Below are positions 1-10,048 of a stretch of DNA of 64,000 nt, piece after piece. Source of the DNA: Paenibacillus brevis (lineage in GTDB: Bacteria > Bacillota > Bacilli > Paenibacillales > Paenibacillaceae). The notes under the pieces were generated by a model. It saw only the letters and a list, made by a program, of their open reading frames with translations, searched no databases and was not told where the DNA came from. The stretch is taken from the NCBI RefSeq assembly GCF_018919145.1, contig NZ_JAHLQJ010000002.1, forward strand, positions 62,001 to 126,000, in the 5' to 3' direction. How positions within the stretch are numbered: position 1 is the stretch's first letter; each line of letters opens with the position of its first letter. The translations under genes and the position numbers were made by a program.

Positions 1-1355
1 TTAACGCAGTCAACGATGGACTTCAAGCAGAGAACTCTTTGCTGGTCACCGGCGGCAACTTCGACATCGTCACCGGCGGAGGCAACACCAAGGCCGAGAA
101 GAAGCAGGAAAGTGATCCGATGCAGCGCGGCGGCTTCGGACAGAGCAGGGATTCATCCACACAATCCTCCGCAGCGACAACAGAGTCCGCGACGGATACT
201 GTCTCTGAGGAAAGCGAGTCCGACAGCGCAAAGGGCTTGAAGGCAGGCGTAGATCTCTATATTCAAGCCGGTACATTCAAGCTGGATACGAAGGATGATG
301 CAGTTCATAGTAATACCAACATTGCCATCTCAGGTGGAGAACTGAACATCGCTTCAGGTGATGATGCGATTCATGCGGATCAGGCTGTGATCATCTCCGA
401 TGGCGTCATTGAAATTACAGCAAGCGTGGAAGGTATCGAAGGTGCGGACATTCAAATCTCCGGCGGTGAAATTAATCTCGTAGCAAGTGATGACGGTATT
501 AATGCTACAGAAGGCTCAGAAAGTGAGGACATGACGGTTCCTTCCGGAGATATGTCGCAAGATCCGCCTGCTGATATGCCCCAAGGTCAACAGCCTGATG
601 CAGGGGGAACAGATGAGACAGCTGCGCAGCAAGCCGCAGGTCAACAAGCCGGAAGCATGCGCGGATCAGGAGGAATGGGCGGCGGTGGCTTTGGAGCCGC
701 AGGCAGCGCGAAGCTGACGATCAGCGGAGGTATGATCACGGTAAATGCAGCCGGAGATGGTCTGGACGCCAACGGTTCGATCACCATGTCCGGCGGCACA
801 GTGATTGTGAACGGACCTACGAACAGCGGTAACGGCAGTCTTGATTATGACGGCACATTTGAAATGACAGGTGGAACCTTGATTGCGGCAGGCAGCGCGG
901 GCATGGCGCAGGCGCCGTCCGAATCCTCGGCCCAAGCCTCGGTCATGATGACCTTCCCAAGCGCGCTCGAGGCCGGAACACTTGTCACCTTGAAGGATAG
1001 CACGGGCAATGCGCTGGCGAGTTATGCGCCGGTCAAGGCGTTCCAGACGATTATTATCTCGACATCTGAGCTGAAATCCGGTGAGACCTACAGCTTCTTT
1101 ACCGGCGATACAGAAATGGTCAGCTTCACTCTTGGCGAATCCGTAACCTATGTGAATGAATCCGGCGTAACGACAGGCGGCGGCTTCGGCGGCGGTATGG
1201 GCCAAGGCCGCGGACAAATGCCGGGACAAGGCCAAGGTCAAGGACGCCCGGGCCAAAGCGGCTCTGCGGGAGGAAGTGAAGGAGGAGTGCAGCCTCCAGC
1301 TTCAGGAGAGCAGGGAGCGACAACGGATATAAGCGGAACAAAGGTAACGGGATAA
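1..1355 (+). CDS. Secreted beta-helix carbohydrate-binding protein (Cthe_2159-like), 5' end missing
   Basis: The reading frame is open from the first bases of the window, so this is the C-terminal part of a longer protein. It shows repeated turns of the type SGGELNIASGDDAIHAD, SGGEINLVASDDGINA and SGGMITVNAAGDGLDANG, the signature of the right-handed beta-helix family that includes Cthe_2159 (binding of cellulose or acidic sugars, by family knowledge). Low-complexity stretches rich in Gly, Gln, Ser and Pro occur near residues 165-220 and at the C-terminus (GQGRGQMPGQGQGQG), typical of surface-exposed linkers. No catalytic residues are visible, so a binding or structural role at the cell surface is inferred. 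A terminator follows directly. Confidence 0.8.
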   Translation, partial: NAVNDGLQAENSLLVTGGNFDIVTGGGNTKAEKKQESDPMQRGGFGQSRDSSTQSSAATTESATDTVSEESESDSAKGLKAGVDLYIQAGTFKLDTKDDAVHSNTNIAISGGELNIASGDDAIHADQAVIISDGVIEITASVEGIEGADIQISGGEINLVASDDGINATEGSESEDMTVPSGDMSQDPPADMPQGQQPDAGGTDETAAQQAAGQQAGSMRGSGGMGGGGFGAAGSAKLTISGGMITVNAAGDGLDANGSITMSGGTVIVNGPTNSGNGSLDYDGTFEMTGGTLIAAGSAGMAQAPSESSAQASVMMTFPSALEAGTLVTLKDSTGNALASYAPVKAFQTIIISTSELKSGETYSFFTGDTEMVSFTLGESVTYVNESGVTTGGGFGGGMGQGRGQMPGQGQGQGRPGQSGSAGGSEGGVQPPASGEQGATTDISGTKVTG

Positions 1356-1365
1356 ATAGAAAGGA

Positions 1366-1406
1366 AGCAGCTCCAACGGTTGTCTGACCGGAGGAGCTGC
1401 TTTTTT
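1366..1406 (+). terminator. Rho-independent terminator after the beta-helix gene
   Basis: GCAGCTCC (1367-1374) pairs with GGAGCTGC (1393-1400), followed by six T residues. It lies between two convergent genes and has a T-run only for the forward strand. Confidence 0.85.
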
Positions 1407-1415
1407 GTTGTGCTT

Positions 1416-4400
1416 CTAATCTAGGCTTTTCAGCAAATTATAGAGCACCTGGACACTTTCGGCGCGGGTAAGCCGTTCCTGAGCAGCAAATTGTCCGCCG
1501 CCCCTGCCATGGAGCAATCCTGCCGCGCTGGCAGCAGCTACAGCATCCTTGGCCCATGCATCGATTTGATCAGCATCGTCGAACTCGCTTTCCGTTGGAA
1601 CCAGGAGCTGACGGCCTGCTTTCATTTCATAGGCCCGGACCAGCATGATGGCCATTTCCTGCCGGGTTAAAGTACTTTCCGGAGCATATTCGTTACCGCT
1701 CCGGCCTGTTATCAGGCCTGCCTGTGCAGCGGCCTCCACGGCTGCCGCATACCAGGCTTCCTGCGGCACGTCAACAAACCGGGTTGCCGCGTTGCCGCCT
1801 GAAGCCGGGGTCATCCCGAGCGACCGCACCAGCATGGCGGCGAACTCGCCTCGGGTGAGCGCCCGCTGAGGCTCAAATCTGGTATCGTCAATTCCATTGA
1901 TGACATGCTTTGCCGCCATCCGTGCAATGACGGCTTTGGCCCAGTGATTGTCACTTACATCCTCGAAACTGCGGGCATATGCCAGTACCGCATATTGTCC
2001 TCCCAGCGGGATTTCAGCGGTAATCTTGCCCTCGTTCCATTGGCCTCCCACATAAACGGGCTTCCCATCGGTTCCGATCGCATATATGCCCAACAACTCG
2101 GAGTCGGCATCGTAACCAGTCATGATGGTTAACATAACCTTCTCATTTTCCAATGCAGAGGCCTGGGCGTACGGATCGCCGTTTTGGCCTATAGCCTCCA
2201 ATTTAATGCTGTACGCCTCACTGGCCGCTGTCCATTGGACGGCTCCCGGAAGGGTTGCCTTCTCCACAGCTTGCTCCATTAATCCGGGATCGGCGGCAAC
2301 AGCCGTAATCCTGATTTGTGCTTCCTGTGCACCTTCCCCGGCATCTTTCAGCAGCTTGCGAAGGGTTTGCCCGCGGAGCTCAAGAGTTAACGGCTCCTTC
2401 AACAGCTTCAGAGTGCCGCTTTCTTCTATAGCGCCAACCACATTCGCCGGAAGGAGCAGTGTTTCCTTCTCCTTGCTCCACTGTACAGTGAAGCTTCCCG
2501 TTCCTTCCGGCTTCAAATCCTCTTGGCCCAGCCGCTGGATCCCATCGGGCTGTTGGTGCACAGGAACTGGTGTAGTAGGCAGCGACGGGGTCCAGAAGTC
2601 CGGACTTTCCTCAACTCCCGGATGATTCACGGGCGCGGCAACATGGACTGTGCGGATGACTTCCACTGCCGCGTTGCCCGCCGCATCCTGCACATTATAA
2701 TGAACCTTGTAGGCTCCGGCCAACCCGGTATTCACGGCATCTACCAGCTTGTCGGCAAAAGTAACGGTGGTTATCAGATGATGCGTAATATCTCCGTCCC
2801 GGTCATCTGAGGCAACGGCTCCGGCATCCACGTATACCGCGCCGTTCGCCACATATACCGTTACATCGCCCAAGAGCGTGATAACCGGCTGCACCGTATC
2901 TAATTCTTCATCTGTTCCAACAATTACTGTCCGTATGACTTCGTTGGCCGCATTTCCGGCCAGATCCATGACATTGTAATGGACCTTGTAGGTAGCTTCC
3001 GTCACGGTGCTGATTCCGTCCGCAGGAAGCCCATTCCAGCTGTAAGCGGTGATGATCCAGTCTGTAATATCTCCATCCTGGTCATCGATAGCAGTAGCGC
3101 CGGCATCTGAATATTTGGAGCCTACATCCAGGGTCACCAAATCTTGCCCCCGCAAGGTAATCACAGGTTTTACCGTATCCTCGCCTTGGGAAGGCGCTTC
3201 CATTTCCTCGAAAATCAAGTAGTCGATATTTCCGACATACGTTCTATCCGTTGAAAACGTAAGAATGATATCATGTACGCCAGTAACAGACTTCTCTATT
3301 AATCCTGTATACAGAAGATAAGTATTATAGTTGTCAGGGGCATCCGCAGCAACCGTAGCGGTGAGATGGCCGATTTTATGGGCATCATCAACGGTGTCGG
3401 CATAGATGGTGACGGTCCCTCCGCAGTTTGAACTCTTGAGTGCCATGTTCATCATGAAGCTTTGGATGCCGTTATTCCCGAAATCGACGGAGTTAATGGT
3501 CATGCTGCCACTGTCGACCACATCCCCTATATAATTAAAGCCATTGGTCAAGTTTCCGGACATGCCCGTAGCGGCTGCAGCAGCCTTCTTCGCATTAGGC
3601 GTTTTGTCCTTCCCGGGAGTGAACTCAGAAGCCCATTCTCCTTCTATATAGCTAAAAGCGGACACTTTATAGTTGGTAGACAGGGTCGGTGTCGTGTAGG
3701 TATTGAACAGCGTATAGTTTGAATATACGGAAGCCTGTACAGAAAAGTCTCCGTATCTCAGCACGTTGATCAGGCCGGTTGTTTCATTTATGGCCGCAAT
3801 ATCAGGACGAGACGATGACCACTTGATTGAAAAATCGGCATTTGACGGCAAGTAGGTTGCTTCCGCGCTCATGGTGTAGGCTGTTTTCCCCTGGACGGCA
3901 TTCAATGGGGCATCTGCCGTTAACGGTTCACCGTCCAGCAGGAAGGTAAGCCCGGTCAGTTCTGTCAGATCAGCTTTGGCCACGTACGGAATGAATATGA
4001 AATAATCCAAATTCCCCACATACGTCTTTCCTGCATTCGGCTTAAACAGCAAGGTGACATGATGCGTACCTGTGATCCGTTCGCTGAAGTCAACATCAAA
4101 TTCCTTAAAAACACTCCAATCGGCAGCCGTCGGTGTTGTGGTTAGGGAACCGATTTTTTTGGCGCCTGCCAGACTGCCGTTGGAATCGCCGTCAATGTAA
4201 ATCTCGATGGTGCCGGCTGCGTTGCTTTCCTTTACCGCGGCTGAGAAAGTGGCCGATTCAGCCCCGTTGTCTCCGAACTGGACATTGGAATAAAATGCCC
4301 ATGACCCGGCGAGAGAACCGCCCAAATTATCCATATGATCGCCTTCCGCATGCACAAGATGATAGGTGTCATATTCACCTGCTTCAATTCTCGCGTATGC

Positions 4401-6359
4401 ATCCTTAGGTTCGTTGCCAATTTTCTTATCGTATACGCCGGGCGATGCATAAAGGGCGTCTATGAGGTCAGATGCGGCAGCAATCGTCTGGCCTTCTACA
4501 TATTTGAATTTGAACAACTGGTTTGATGTCAAATCTTTTGTAGAGATGGATTTGTAGGAGGAGACCGAGGCAGTCGGACCGTTAAACGAAGAATTTGTAG
4601 ATTTTTTCGTCCACCCATAAGATTGTCCCTGGTTATCCTTTGCATAAGCAATACGCATTCCCCGGTCTTTATTCGCTCCCATGATGAAGGCTACTGTCTT
4701 ATCCGGATCTGTATCGGAGACGGAGTACCCCTTAAAGGCTTGCGATGTGCCGAAAATAATGATGTCATCTGCTGTAAGGCCGGTATAATAGTGCGCATTA
4801 AAGTCTGCAACGGTCGGCTCATGGGAGAACACCCCATCCGTATTATACGTAAACCAAAAAATTACGGATGCGCCAGGCTTGATGATTCTGTTTTCGGATA
4901 ATTCCAGCCGCCCTTCCCAATTAACGGCAGCATCTCCCTGGGCAGTATCCTCTCCGATATTTCCCCAGAGGAACGCGTATTCATCCGTGGACATGGACTT
5001 TGTGCCAAGATTTGTGACTTCAAAGTATTTATATCCCGGACTTGCATTAGGAAAAATCTCTGAAATTACCGGATTTGCTTCCCCGGATTCTTGATAGATT
5101 CTTAAGGTGTAGGCTGTCATGCGCCCGGCGGCATCCGCTACGTAAATAAGTACGGAATTATCCGCCTTTGTGATATCGAAATGGAATGTGCTTTGTCCCC
5201 CGGGTCCGGTAAAATCCTGATTCGGACCTTCGTTGATACGAGCGGTAACCGTATACCCAACATTGTGGTTCACGTTCAGGGACAGATCGTTTTCAGACAA
5301 GAACAGTTCATAGGAAAAGCGATTTCCTGAAAGCCCCGCCACAGCTATATGATTTACTTCAATAGCGTCTAATTTCGGCATTTGGTTCAGCGATAATTCC
5401 GCGTATACGGCAGAGTGATCGGAAAGATACTCATTCCTGATAATGTCATGCTTATAGACACCGATATTGCCTGCCGAGACGAAGATATGGTCAATAACGT
5501 CTTTGGCTCCCTCATTGTAGTTATTGCCGAAGCCCGCTGAACTGGGAAGCGTCGAATAGTCATGGGTCACATATTTGGCATTCAGATAACCGTTTTCCCC
5601 ACTTGCAAGATAGTTGTAGCCCTCCGATTTCTCCGTGGCGTTAATATCTCCCGTCAAGACGACAGGCGCATGATATTGGGAGACCAGCTCATCCGCCGTT
5701 TTTTTGACCTGAATGGAGCAAAGCCGTTGGATATAGTCCGAGGTTTGGTGGTCATAATGGGAATTGACATGGATGTATGCGATTTCATTTGTACCCTTGA
5801 GTTTAAAAACCGCGTATGACATGACGCGGGGCCTGGACATCCCTTTATACAGAACTCCGCCTTGGGCATCCAGAATATCCGTATATTTGGAGGTTTTATC
5901 GTTGGGAGTCTCCGAGAACCAGTACCCTCCGGTTTTTTCTACATCATATAGATCGCTTCTGTAGAGAATGGGTGAATACTCGTTGTAGCCGCTTGTTAAA
6001 TCTGTAGTACCGTCTTCTGCCTTATTGCCTGTGATTGCATATTTAGCTCCGTTCTGATACCCGTAAGTGAGTACGCTTCTCTGAAGATAGTCCAGCCATT
6101 CCGGCGTAACTTCATTCAGACCCATGGAATCGGGCTGCTTCCCATCAATCAGAGCCGTGAGCATTTCTCCCCGGGTCTTCCCGTCTTGTTCCCGTTCAAT
6201 CGTTTCGGTCGAACTTGTCATCACATTAAAGCTGATGATCTTCAGTTTGTCATCGTTCGTTTGCGCGCTTGCACCCCTTATACCCATGCCGGAGAACATC
6301 GGAACCATCATCCCAATCAAAAGCATATAAGATACTGCCTTTACTGCCTTCCTTTTCAC
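1416..6359 (-). CDS. S-layer-anchored EEP-family phosphodiesterase/nuclease with lamin-tail, CBM-like, DUF5011 and SLH domains
   Basis: A GTG start at 6359 is chosen because GGAGG lies 7 bases upstream and a signal peptide (KRKAVK plus a hydrophobic stretch) follows; an upstream ATG at 6413 has a poorly spaced ribosome site. Approximate order in 1647 residues: signal peptide 1-33; EEP domain 38-325 with FNVM, GLNEVTPEW, VNSHYDH, LTGDINATE, DVIDHIF and LSDHSAVY motifs (metal-dependent phosphodiesterase core); lamin-tail-like domain 428-560; CBM6-like domain 653-790; Ig-like segment 800-876; second CBM6-like domain 900-1053; two DUF5011 repeats 1060-1236 (PVITL...DGDIT); three SLH repeats 1462-1645 (FEDVSDNHWA, FVDVPQEAWY, FDDADQIDAWA). 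It should sit on the S-layer and cleave phosphodiesters outside the cell. The substrate (DNA or phosphorylated glycan) cannot be told from sequence; the neighbouring sugar locus favours a glycan. Confidence 0.85.
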   Translation of the reverse strand: MKRKAVKAVSYMLLIGMMVPMFSGMGIRGASAQTNDDKLKIISFNVMTSSTETIEREQDGKTRGEMLTALIDGKQPDSMGLNEVTPEWLDYLQRSVLTYGYQNGAKYAITGNKAEDGTTDLTSGYNEYSPILYRSDLYDVEKTGGYWFSETPNDKTSKYTDILDAQGGVLYKGMSRPRVMSYAVFKLKGTNEIAYIHVNSHYDHQTSDYIQRLCSIQVKKTADELVSQYHAPVVLTGDINATEKSEGYNYLASGENGYLNAKYVTHDYSTLPSSAGFGNNYNEGAKDVIDHIFVSAGNIGVYKHDIIRNEYLSDHSAVYAELSLNQMPKLDAIEVNHIAVAGLSGNRFSYELFLSENDLSLNVNHNVGYTVTARINEGPNQDFTGPGGQSTFHFDITKADNSVLIYVADAAGRMTAYTLRIYQESGEANPVISEIFPNASPGYKYFEVTNLGTKSMSTDEYAFLWGNIGEDTAQGDAAVNWEGRLELSENRIIKPGASVIFWFTYNTDGVFSHEPTVADFNAHYYTGLTADDIIIFGTSQAFKGYSVSDTDPDKTVAFIMGANKDRGMRIAYAKDNQGQSYGWTKKSTNSSFNGPTASVSSYKSISTKDLTSNQLFKFKYVEGQTIAAASDLIDALYASPGVYDKKIGNEPKDAYARIEAGEYDTYHLVHAEGDHMDNLGGSLAGSWAFYSNVQFGDNGAESATFSAAVKESNAAGTIEIYIDGDSNGSLAGAKKIGSLTTTPTAADWSVFKEFDVDFSERITGTHHVTLLFKPNAGKTYVGNLDYFIFIPYVAKADLTELTGLTFLLDGEPLTADAPLNAVQGKTAYTMSAEATYLPSNADFSIKWSSSRPDIAAINETTGLINVLRYGDFSVQASVYSNYTLFNTYTTPTLSTNYKVSAFSYIEGEWASEFTPGKDKTPNAKKAAAAATGMSGNLTNGFNYIGDVVDSGSMTINSVDFGNNGIQSFMMNMALKSSNCGGTVTIYADTVDDAHKIGHLTATVAADAPDNYNTYLLYTGLIEKSVTGVHDIILTFSTDRTYVGNIDYLIFEEMEAPSQGEDTVKPVITLRGQDLVTLDVGSKYSDAGATAIDDQDGDITDWIITAYSWNGLPADGISTVTEATYKVHYNVMDLAGNAANEVIRTVIVGTDEELDTVQPVITLLGDVTVYVANGAVYVDAGAVASDDRDGDITHHLITTVTFADKLVDAVNTGLAGAYKVHYNVQDAAGNAAVEVIRTVHVAAPVNHPGVEESPDFWTPSLPTTPVPVHQQPDGIQRLGQEDLKPEGTGSFTVQWSKEKETLLLPANVVGAIEESGTLKLLKEPLTLELRGQTLRKLLKDAGEGAQEAQIRITAVAADPGLMEQAVEKATLPGAVQWTAASEAYSIKLEAIGQNGDPYAQASALENEKVMLTIMTGYDADSELLGIYAIGTDGKPVYVGGQWNEGKITAEIPLGGQYAVLAYARSFEDVSDNHWAKAVIARMAAKHVINGIDDTRFEPQRALTRGEFAAMLVRSLGMTPASGGNAATRFVDVPQEAWYAAAVEAAAQAGLITGRSGNEYAPESTLTRQEMAIMLVRAYEMKAGRQLLVPTESEFDDADQIDAWAKDAVAAASAAGLLHGRGGGQFAAQERLTRAESVQVLYNLLKSLD

Positions 6360-6523
6360 ATTAAGCCCTCCTCGTTCCTTATTCCTCTTTGAGCGATAGC
6401 TTTCCGTGAGCATATCCCCCCTTTGTTATCGCAGTACTCCTTCATCATAGATAGCGCTTTATGAAGCGTCTATTTTAAAAATAGGTTTCCTCTTTCATAT
6501 ATTAATTAAGAGCTTTCAAATTC

Positions 6524-6540
6524 AGGTAAGCGCTTTCGAT
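6524..6540 (-). promoter_or_regulatory. Possible catabolite-responsive element (cre-like)
   Basis: AGGTAAGCGCTTTCGAT, read on the minus strand as TCGAAAGCGCTTACC, fits the Bacillus cre consensus WTGNAANCGNWNNCW with two mismatches. It is about 170 bp upstream of the S-layer EEP gene start, so CcpA control is possible. A second AGCGCTT motif lies at about 6453-6459. Confidence 0.4.
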
Positions 6541-6652
6541 ATGCGGCGATTATATTAAGCAGGTGCTATATTGATAAGCTTGAAGGCGGGAATAAACAGG
6601 AAAGCAGTCGACCCGACCAGGCCGCCTGCTTTTTTATTGAACGATATCTTTC

Positions 6653-8977
6653 TTACTTGTTGTCGCGCATGTCCGTTGACCTCATTGCGACCTGCTCCCG
6701 GTAAGCGGAGGGGGACAGGCCGTACTTCTTCTTAAACAATGTAGAGAAATACGAAATGTTATATATGCCTACCGATTCACTGATTTTTGCCGCAGTCTCT
6801 TGAGTGGATGCCAGCAGCATCTTCGCTTGCTCCAAGCGGACATGGTTCAGGTACTCGCTAAACGATTGCTGGGTAGCGTTCTTGAACAGCTTGCCAAGAT
6901 AGCTGGGTGAAAGACCGGCGATACTGGAGACCATCTCCAGCGAAAGGCTGGGCTCGGCATAATGTTCTTGAATGTAATTCTGCACCTTTTCAATGACAAT
7001 ATTATGCTTCTGCGCATTCATCCAATGATTCTTCTCTTCAATCAGCATATAGATATTCGCACAATAACGGTTAAATATATCTTTGATTTCCGTTAAGTTT
7101 TCGGCGACCTCAATATCATTAATCGCATCCAGATACTCGTTGAAGTTGGAGTCCGGCACATGCTGAAGATATTCAAAGTGCTTGAGCAAAGAGAGCATCA
7201 GCTGAATGCTGTACGTAATGACCTGATTAATCGAGCCTGAGGAGATTTGTTCAATGAAATGCTCAAGGGCCACTTGTATAGACTCAGGCTTGCCGGATTG
7301 TACGGCTTCAATTAACTTCTTTTCACAAGCGGAGGGATAGCTCAAGACAGTCATCATATGCGGACGGATGACTTGAGCATCCAGGATGGATTCTTGCCCG
7401 TATATCAACCGATACTTCACATACTGCTGAGCCGAAGTGTAGGAAGAAGGGACATTTATTCTGCCAAAGCTTACATCTCCTACGCCGATCGATACCGTGA
7501 CTTTGAAGTAATGGTTCAGGAAGTGCTGAACGTTGAGCAAGGCAGGCTTAAGCTCCTCCGGAAGCTCGTTCTTGGGATACTGCATGATCACTACGGCTTC
7601 ATTCTCCCCTGTAATCAGGTAATCACAGGTTCCGATATGCTCCAGCATTTCTTTTGCAATATTGCCTAGAGCGAAGCGAAGTAAAGGCTGCTGATCGGCA
7701 TCCCCTTTTCCTGTTGTCAGCTTCAACTGATCAATCTTAAATACCAGCACGCAGAAATAGGGCCCTGATACCTTTTCGGCGATATGTTGAATCAGTTCGC
7801 CAGGCACCGAGTTGTCGAGCGGATGACTGCGAAGCAGGGAATGCAAATAATGTTCCCGGAGCGTCAGGGAGGAGCGGTTAATGACAAATTGCATCGACCT
7901 CTCGCGTTCTTCCAGTGAATGGAATACTTCGGCCATCATCTTATACTCGTCGATAAACGGCGATGTGGGGATAGGGGAATCTGTGTCTGGCATAATTTTT
8001 TCGAATAATGTCGATAACGGCTTATAAATATTTTTCGTCAGGAAAATAGAGATCAGAAGACCTGCCAGCACGATTCCGGCCGTCACAAGCAGCGTCACGT
8101 TACGGAGCTGGTCAATATTGGAGATAAGCCCGGAGTATGGGGTAACGCTTACAAAATACCAGTCCATTTCCTCCGACTTCACATAGGTGATCAGATGCTT
8201 TTTATTATGAATATTTACCGTAAAGCTGTTCTCTGCATCATCCTGATCCAGAATATGCTGTACATACTTTTCGTCGGACAAGTCCTCCAGGAACAGATTG
8301 ACGTCGGTATGGGAGATCACCTTGCCTTCGTTATTAATGACAAAGACATTGTTGGCGGCATCCGCTTTACTGATCTTGCGGATCGTGGTAAGGATCGACT
8401 GCTCTTCCACATTGATGTAGATGAGCGGGTTATCGGTGGTCCGGAACGAAAAATCCGGGTACAGCAAAAAGGTCAGCAACTGCAAGGGCGTCTGATTGCG
8501 GTCAGGAGCGATCAGGCCCCGCGGATAGAACTCCATATATTTCTCTGCACTGATGGCGTAGAGTGAGGAGTCAAACGGAAGGCCGGCTGTATCAATCGTT
8601 GTCTTCGTCGACGGACGATAGATTCCAATGCTGTAAATGTAAGGATACCCGCTTTTAAACTGGGACAGCTGTTGAAAGACATGATAGTTGCTTGTCTTGT
8701 CTTCTTTTGAGTCATTCAGGAACGAGATGATCTCCGGTTGGGTGAGGAGTGCATCGCTGATCGTCGTGACTTGATTGTAGACCACGTCAGAGGCATAAGT
8801 GATTTGGGATAACATTGCTCTGGAATTGCGGTCGATTTCCTTCACGGCGCTTCGGGAGAAGAGGTAGAAGAGAACGCTGGACAGCAGGCTCACCGTGAGA
8901 AGAATGAGAAGGAAATATGAGATTGTAAGTTTTTGGAACGCCTTATATCGAACAAGCCGATTCATGGTGGTCCGCAT
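6653..8977 (-). CDS. Membrane-spanning AraC-family sensor regulator
   Basis: 774 residues. TM1 lies near residues 17-37 and TM2 near 293-313, enclosing an extracellular sensor domain of about 250 residues; a HAMP-like or linker region follows, and two AraC helix-turn-helix units occupy about 665-765 (SLEMVSSIAGLSPSYLGKLF and ISYFSTLFKKKYGLSPSAYR). This one-protein sensor architecture is common in Paenibacillus beside LplB/LplC/solute-binding operons and usually activates the adjacent transporter genes. It diverges from the EEP-permease train starting at 9224, which fits that role. The start has a run of seven G residues about 8 bases upstream. The ligand is unknown; a sugar liberated by the locus is a reasonable inference. 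Confidence 0.9.
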   Translation of the reverse strand: MRTTMNRLVRYKAFQKLTISYFLLILLTVSLLSSVLFYLFSRSAVKEIDRNSRAMLSQITYASDVVYNQVTTISDALLTQPEIISFLNDSKEDKTSNYHVFQQLSQFKSGYPYIYSIGIYRPSTKTTIDTAGLPFDSSLYAISAEKYMEFYPRGLIAPDRNQTPLQLLTFLLYPDFSFRTTDNPLIYINVEEQSILTTIRKISKADAANNVFVINNEGKVISHTDVNLFLEDLSDEKYVQHILDQDDAENSFTVNIHNKKHLITYVKSEEMDWYFVSVTPYSGLISNIDQLRNVTLLVTAGIVLAGLLISIFLTKNIYKPLSTLFEKIMPDTDSPIPTSPFIDEYKMMAEVFHSLEERERSMQFVINRSSLTLREHYLHSLLRSHPLDNSVPGELIQHIAEKVSGPYFCVLVFKIDQLKLTTGKGDADQQPLLRFALGNIAKEMLEHIGTCDYLITGENEAVVIMQYPKNELPEELKPALLNVQHFLNHYFKVTVSIGVGDVSFGRINVPSSYTSAQQYVKYRLIYGQESILDAQVIRPHMMTVLSYPSACEKKLIEAVQSGKPESIQVALEHFIEQISSGSINQVITYSIQLMLSLLKHFEYLQHVPDSNFNEYLDAINDIEVAENLTEIKDIFNRYCANIYMLIEEKNHWMNAQKHNIVIEKVQNYIQEHYAEPSLSLEMVSSIAGLSPSYLGKLFKNATQQSFSEYLNHVRLEQAKMLLASTQETAAKISESVGIYNISYFSTLFKKKYGLSPSAYREQVAMRSTDMRDNK

Positions 8978-9223
8978 GAAGAATTCCCCCCCAATGCAGC
9001 TAATGTAGCCTCTTCACTATAGGGCATATCCGGTCAAAAAGGTACTCTGTTTCACAAAAAATGAAAGTCAGTTCGGATATTTGGAAGCCCTGCATCACAT
9101 TATGAAAGGGTTCCTCAGATTTCAAAATAGACAATAACAAGATTAGCTGACTACGCTAAAAGCAGACATCACCTGCCGAAGTGAAGCGGCGGAGAGATGC
9201 CGTTCAGAAGGAGAGTGGAGCAG
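8978..9223 (+). promoter_or_regulatory. Divergent control region with ATATCCGG motifs
   Basis: 246 bp between the sensor-regulator and the first EEP gene. ATATCCGG at 9026-9033 and the inverted CGGATAT at 9074-9080 form a spaced inverted pair. The same motif recurs at 10088-10096 and 10107-10114 before the permease genes, so it is a candidate operator for the AraC regulator. Promoter boxes were not assigned with confidence. Confidence 0.4.
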
Positions 9224-10048
9224 ATGGAGACAGAACAAACGGAAACAACTTCACAACAAATCAAAATGATGACCTTCAATATCAGAAACCGGACAGGCAC
9301 AGGTGATATTGCCTGGGTGAACCGGCGGTCTCTCGTGATTCGGGCTATCGAATCTTTCGAACCCGACCTGTTGGGGATGCAGGAAGGATATGCCAACCAA
9401 ATTCAAGATATTCTGGACGGGCTTCGTGCCCCGTACAAAACAGTAGGCTTATCGCGCTTTGGCAATGCGGAAGACGAGTACAACAATATCTTGTACCGCT
9501 CGGACAAATTCCAGGCAGCTAAATGGGGCCAGTTCTGGCTCAGTAATACCCCGGACTTGCCGGGGAGCTTCAGTGAACACGAATCGAAATATCCGAGAAT
9601 CTGCACCTGGGCCAAGTTCGAGTCAATTCAGCCGGCAGGAGCCCCGCTGTATTACTTTAATACTCATTTGGGATTGACTGAAGAGGCCCGTGCACAAGGC
9701 GTCAATATCTTGCTGGAGCGCATGGAACGCCATGTGGATTGCTCCCAAGCCTCTGTATTTCTTGGAGGAGACTTCAACATGGAGGAGACCAGCCCGCTCT
9801 TCAGGCAGATTGAACTGGCGGGATTCCAGGATACCTGGGCTGCCTTGGGACACAGCTATACCAATGACGGCACGTATAACAATTTTGAAAACACTCGAAA
9901 TCTGGAGCATATCGATTGGATCTTTCAGCGGAACTGCACGGTCTTAAGTTCCATTGAAATCAACGGTTATCACGAAAACGGACGGTGCCCTTCCGATCAC
10001 TTTCCGGTTCAGCTGGTTGCGGAAATCCCGTATTTGCCGGGGAGTTAA
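9224..10048 (+). CDS. Cytosolic EEP-family metal-dependent phosphoesterase
   Basis: 274 residues from ATG 9224, which follows AAGGAG (9208-9213); an in-frame ATG at 9197 has a poorly spaced site. The whole protein is one EEP domain: MTFNIRN near the N-terminus, GMQEG (metal-binding Glu), FNTHLGL, LGGDFNMEE, HIDWIF and SDHFPV at the end. No signal peptide is seen, so it acts inside the cell. It is first in the forward train before the sugar permeases and is similar in core motifs to the secreted EEP protein at 19468-21063. It may remove phosphate or split a phosphodiester from an imported oligosaccharide; a DNase-like role is the alternative. Confidence 0.85.
   Translation: METEQTETTSQQIKMMTFNIRNRTGTGDIAWVNRRSLVIRAIESFEPDLLGMQEGYANQIQDILDGLRAPYKTVGLSRFGNAEDEYNNILYRSDKFQAAKWGQFWLSNTPDLPGSFSEHESKYPRICTWAKFESIQPAGAPLYYFNTHLGLTEEARAQGVNILLERMERHVDCSQASVFLGGDFNMEETSPLFRQIELAGFQDTWAALGHSYTNDGTYNNFENTRNLEHIDWIFQRNCTVLSSIEINGYHENGRCPSDHFPVQLVAEIPYLPGS

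Noticed and set aside
666..1256. Antisense ORF of 196 codons
   Set aside because: Mirror of the repetitive beta-helix gene; no family features and no ribosome site.
6600..6640. Hairpin as terminator of the AraC sensor gene
   Set aside because: AAGCAG/CTGCTT arms are short and the T-run is on the wrong strand.
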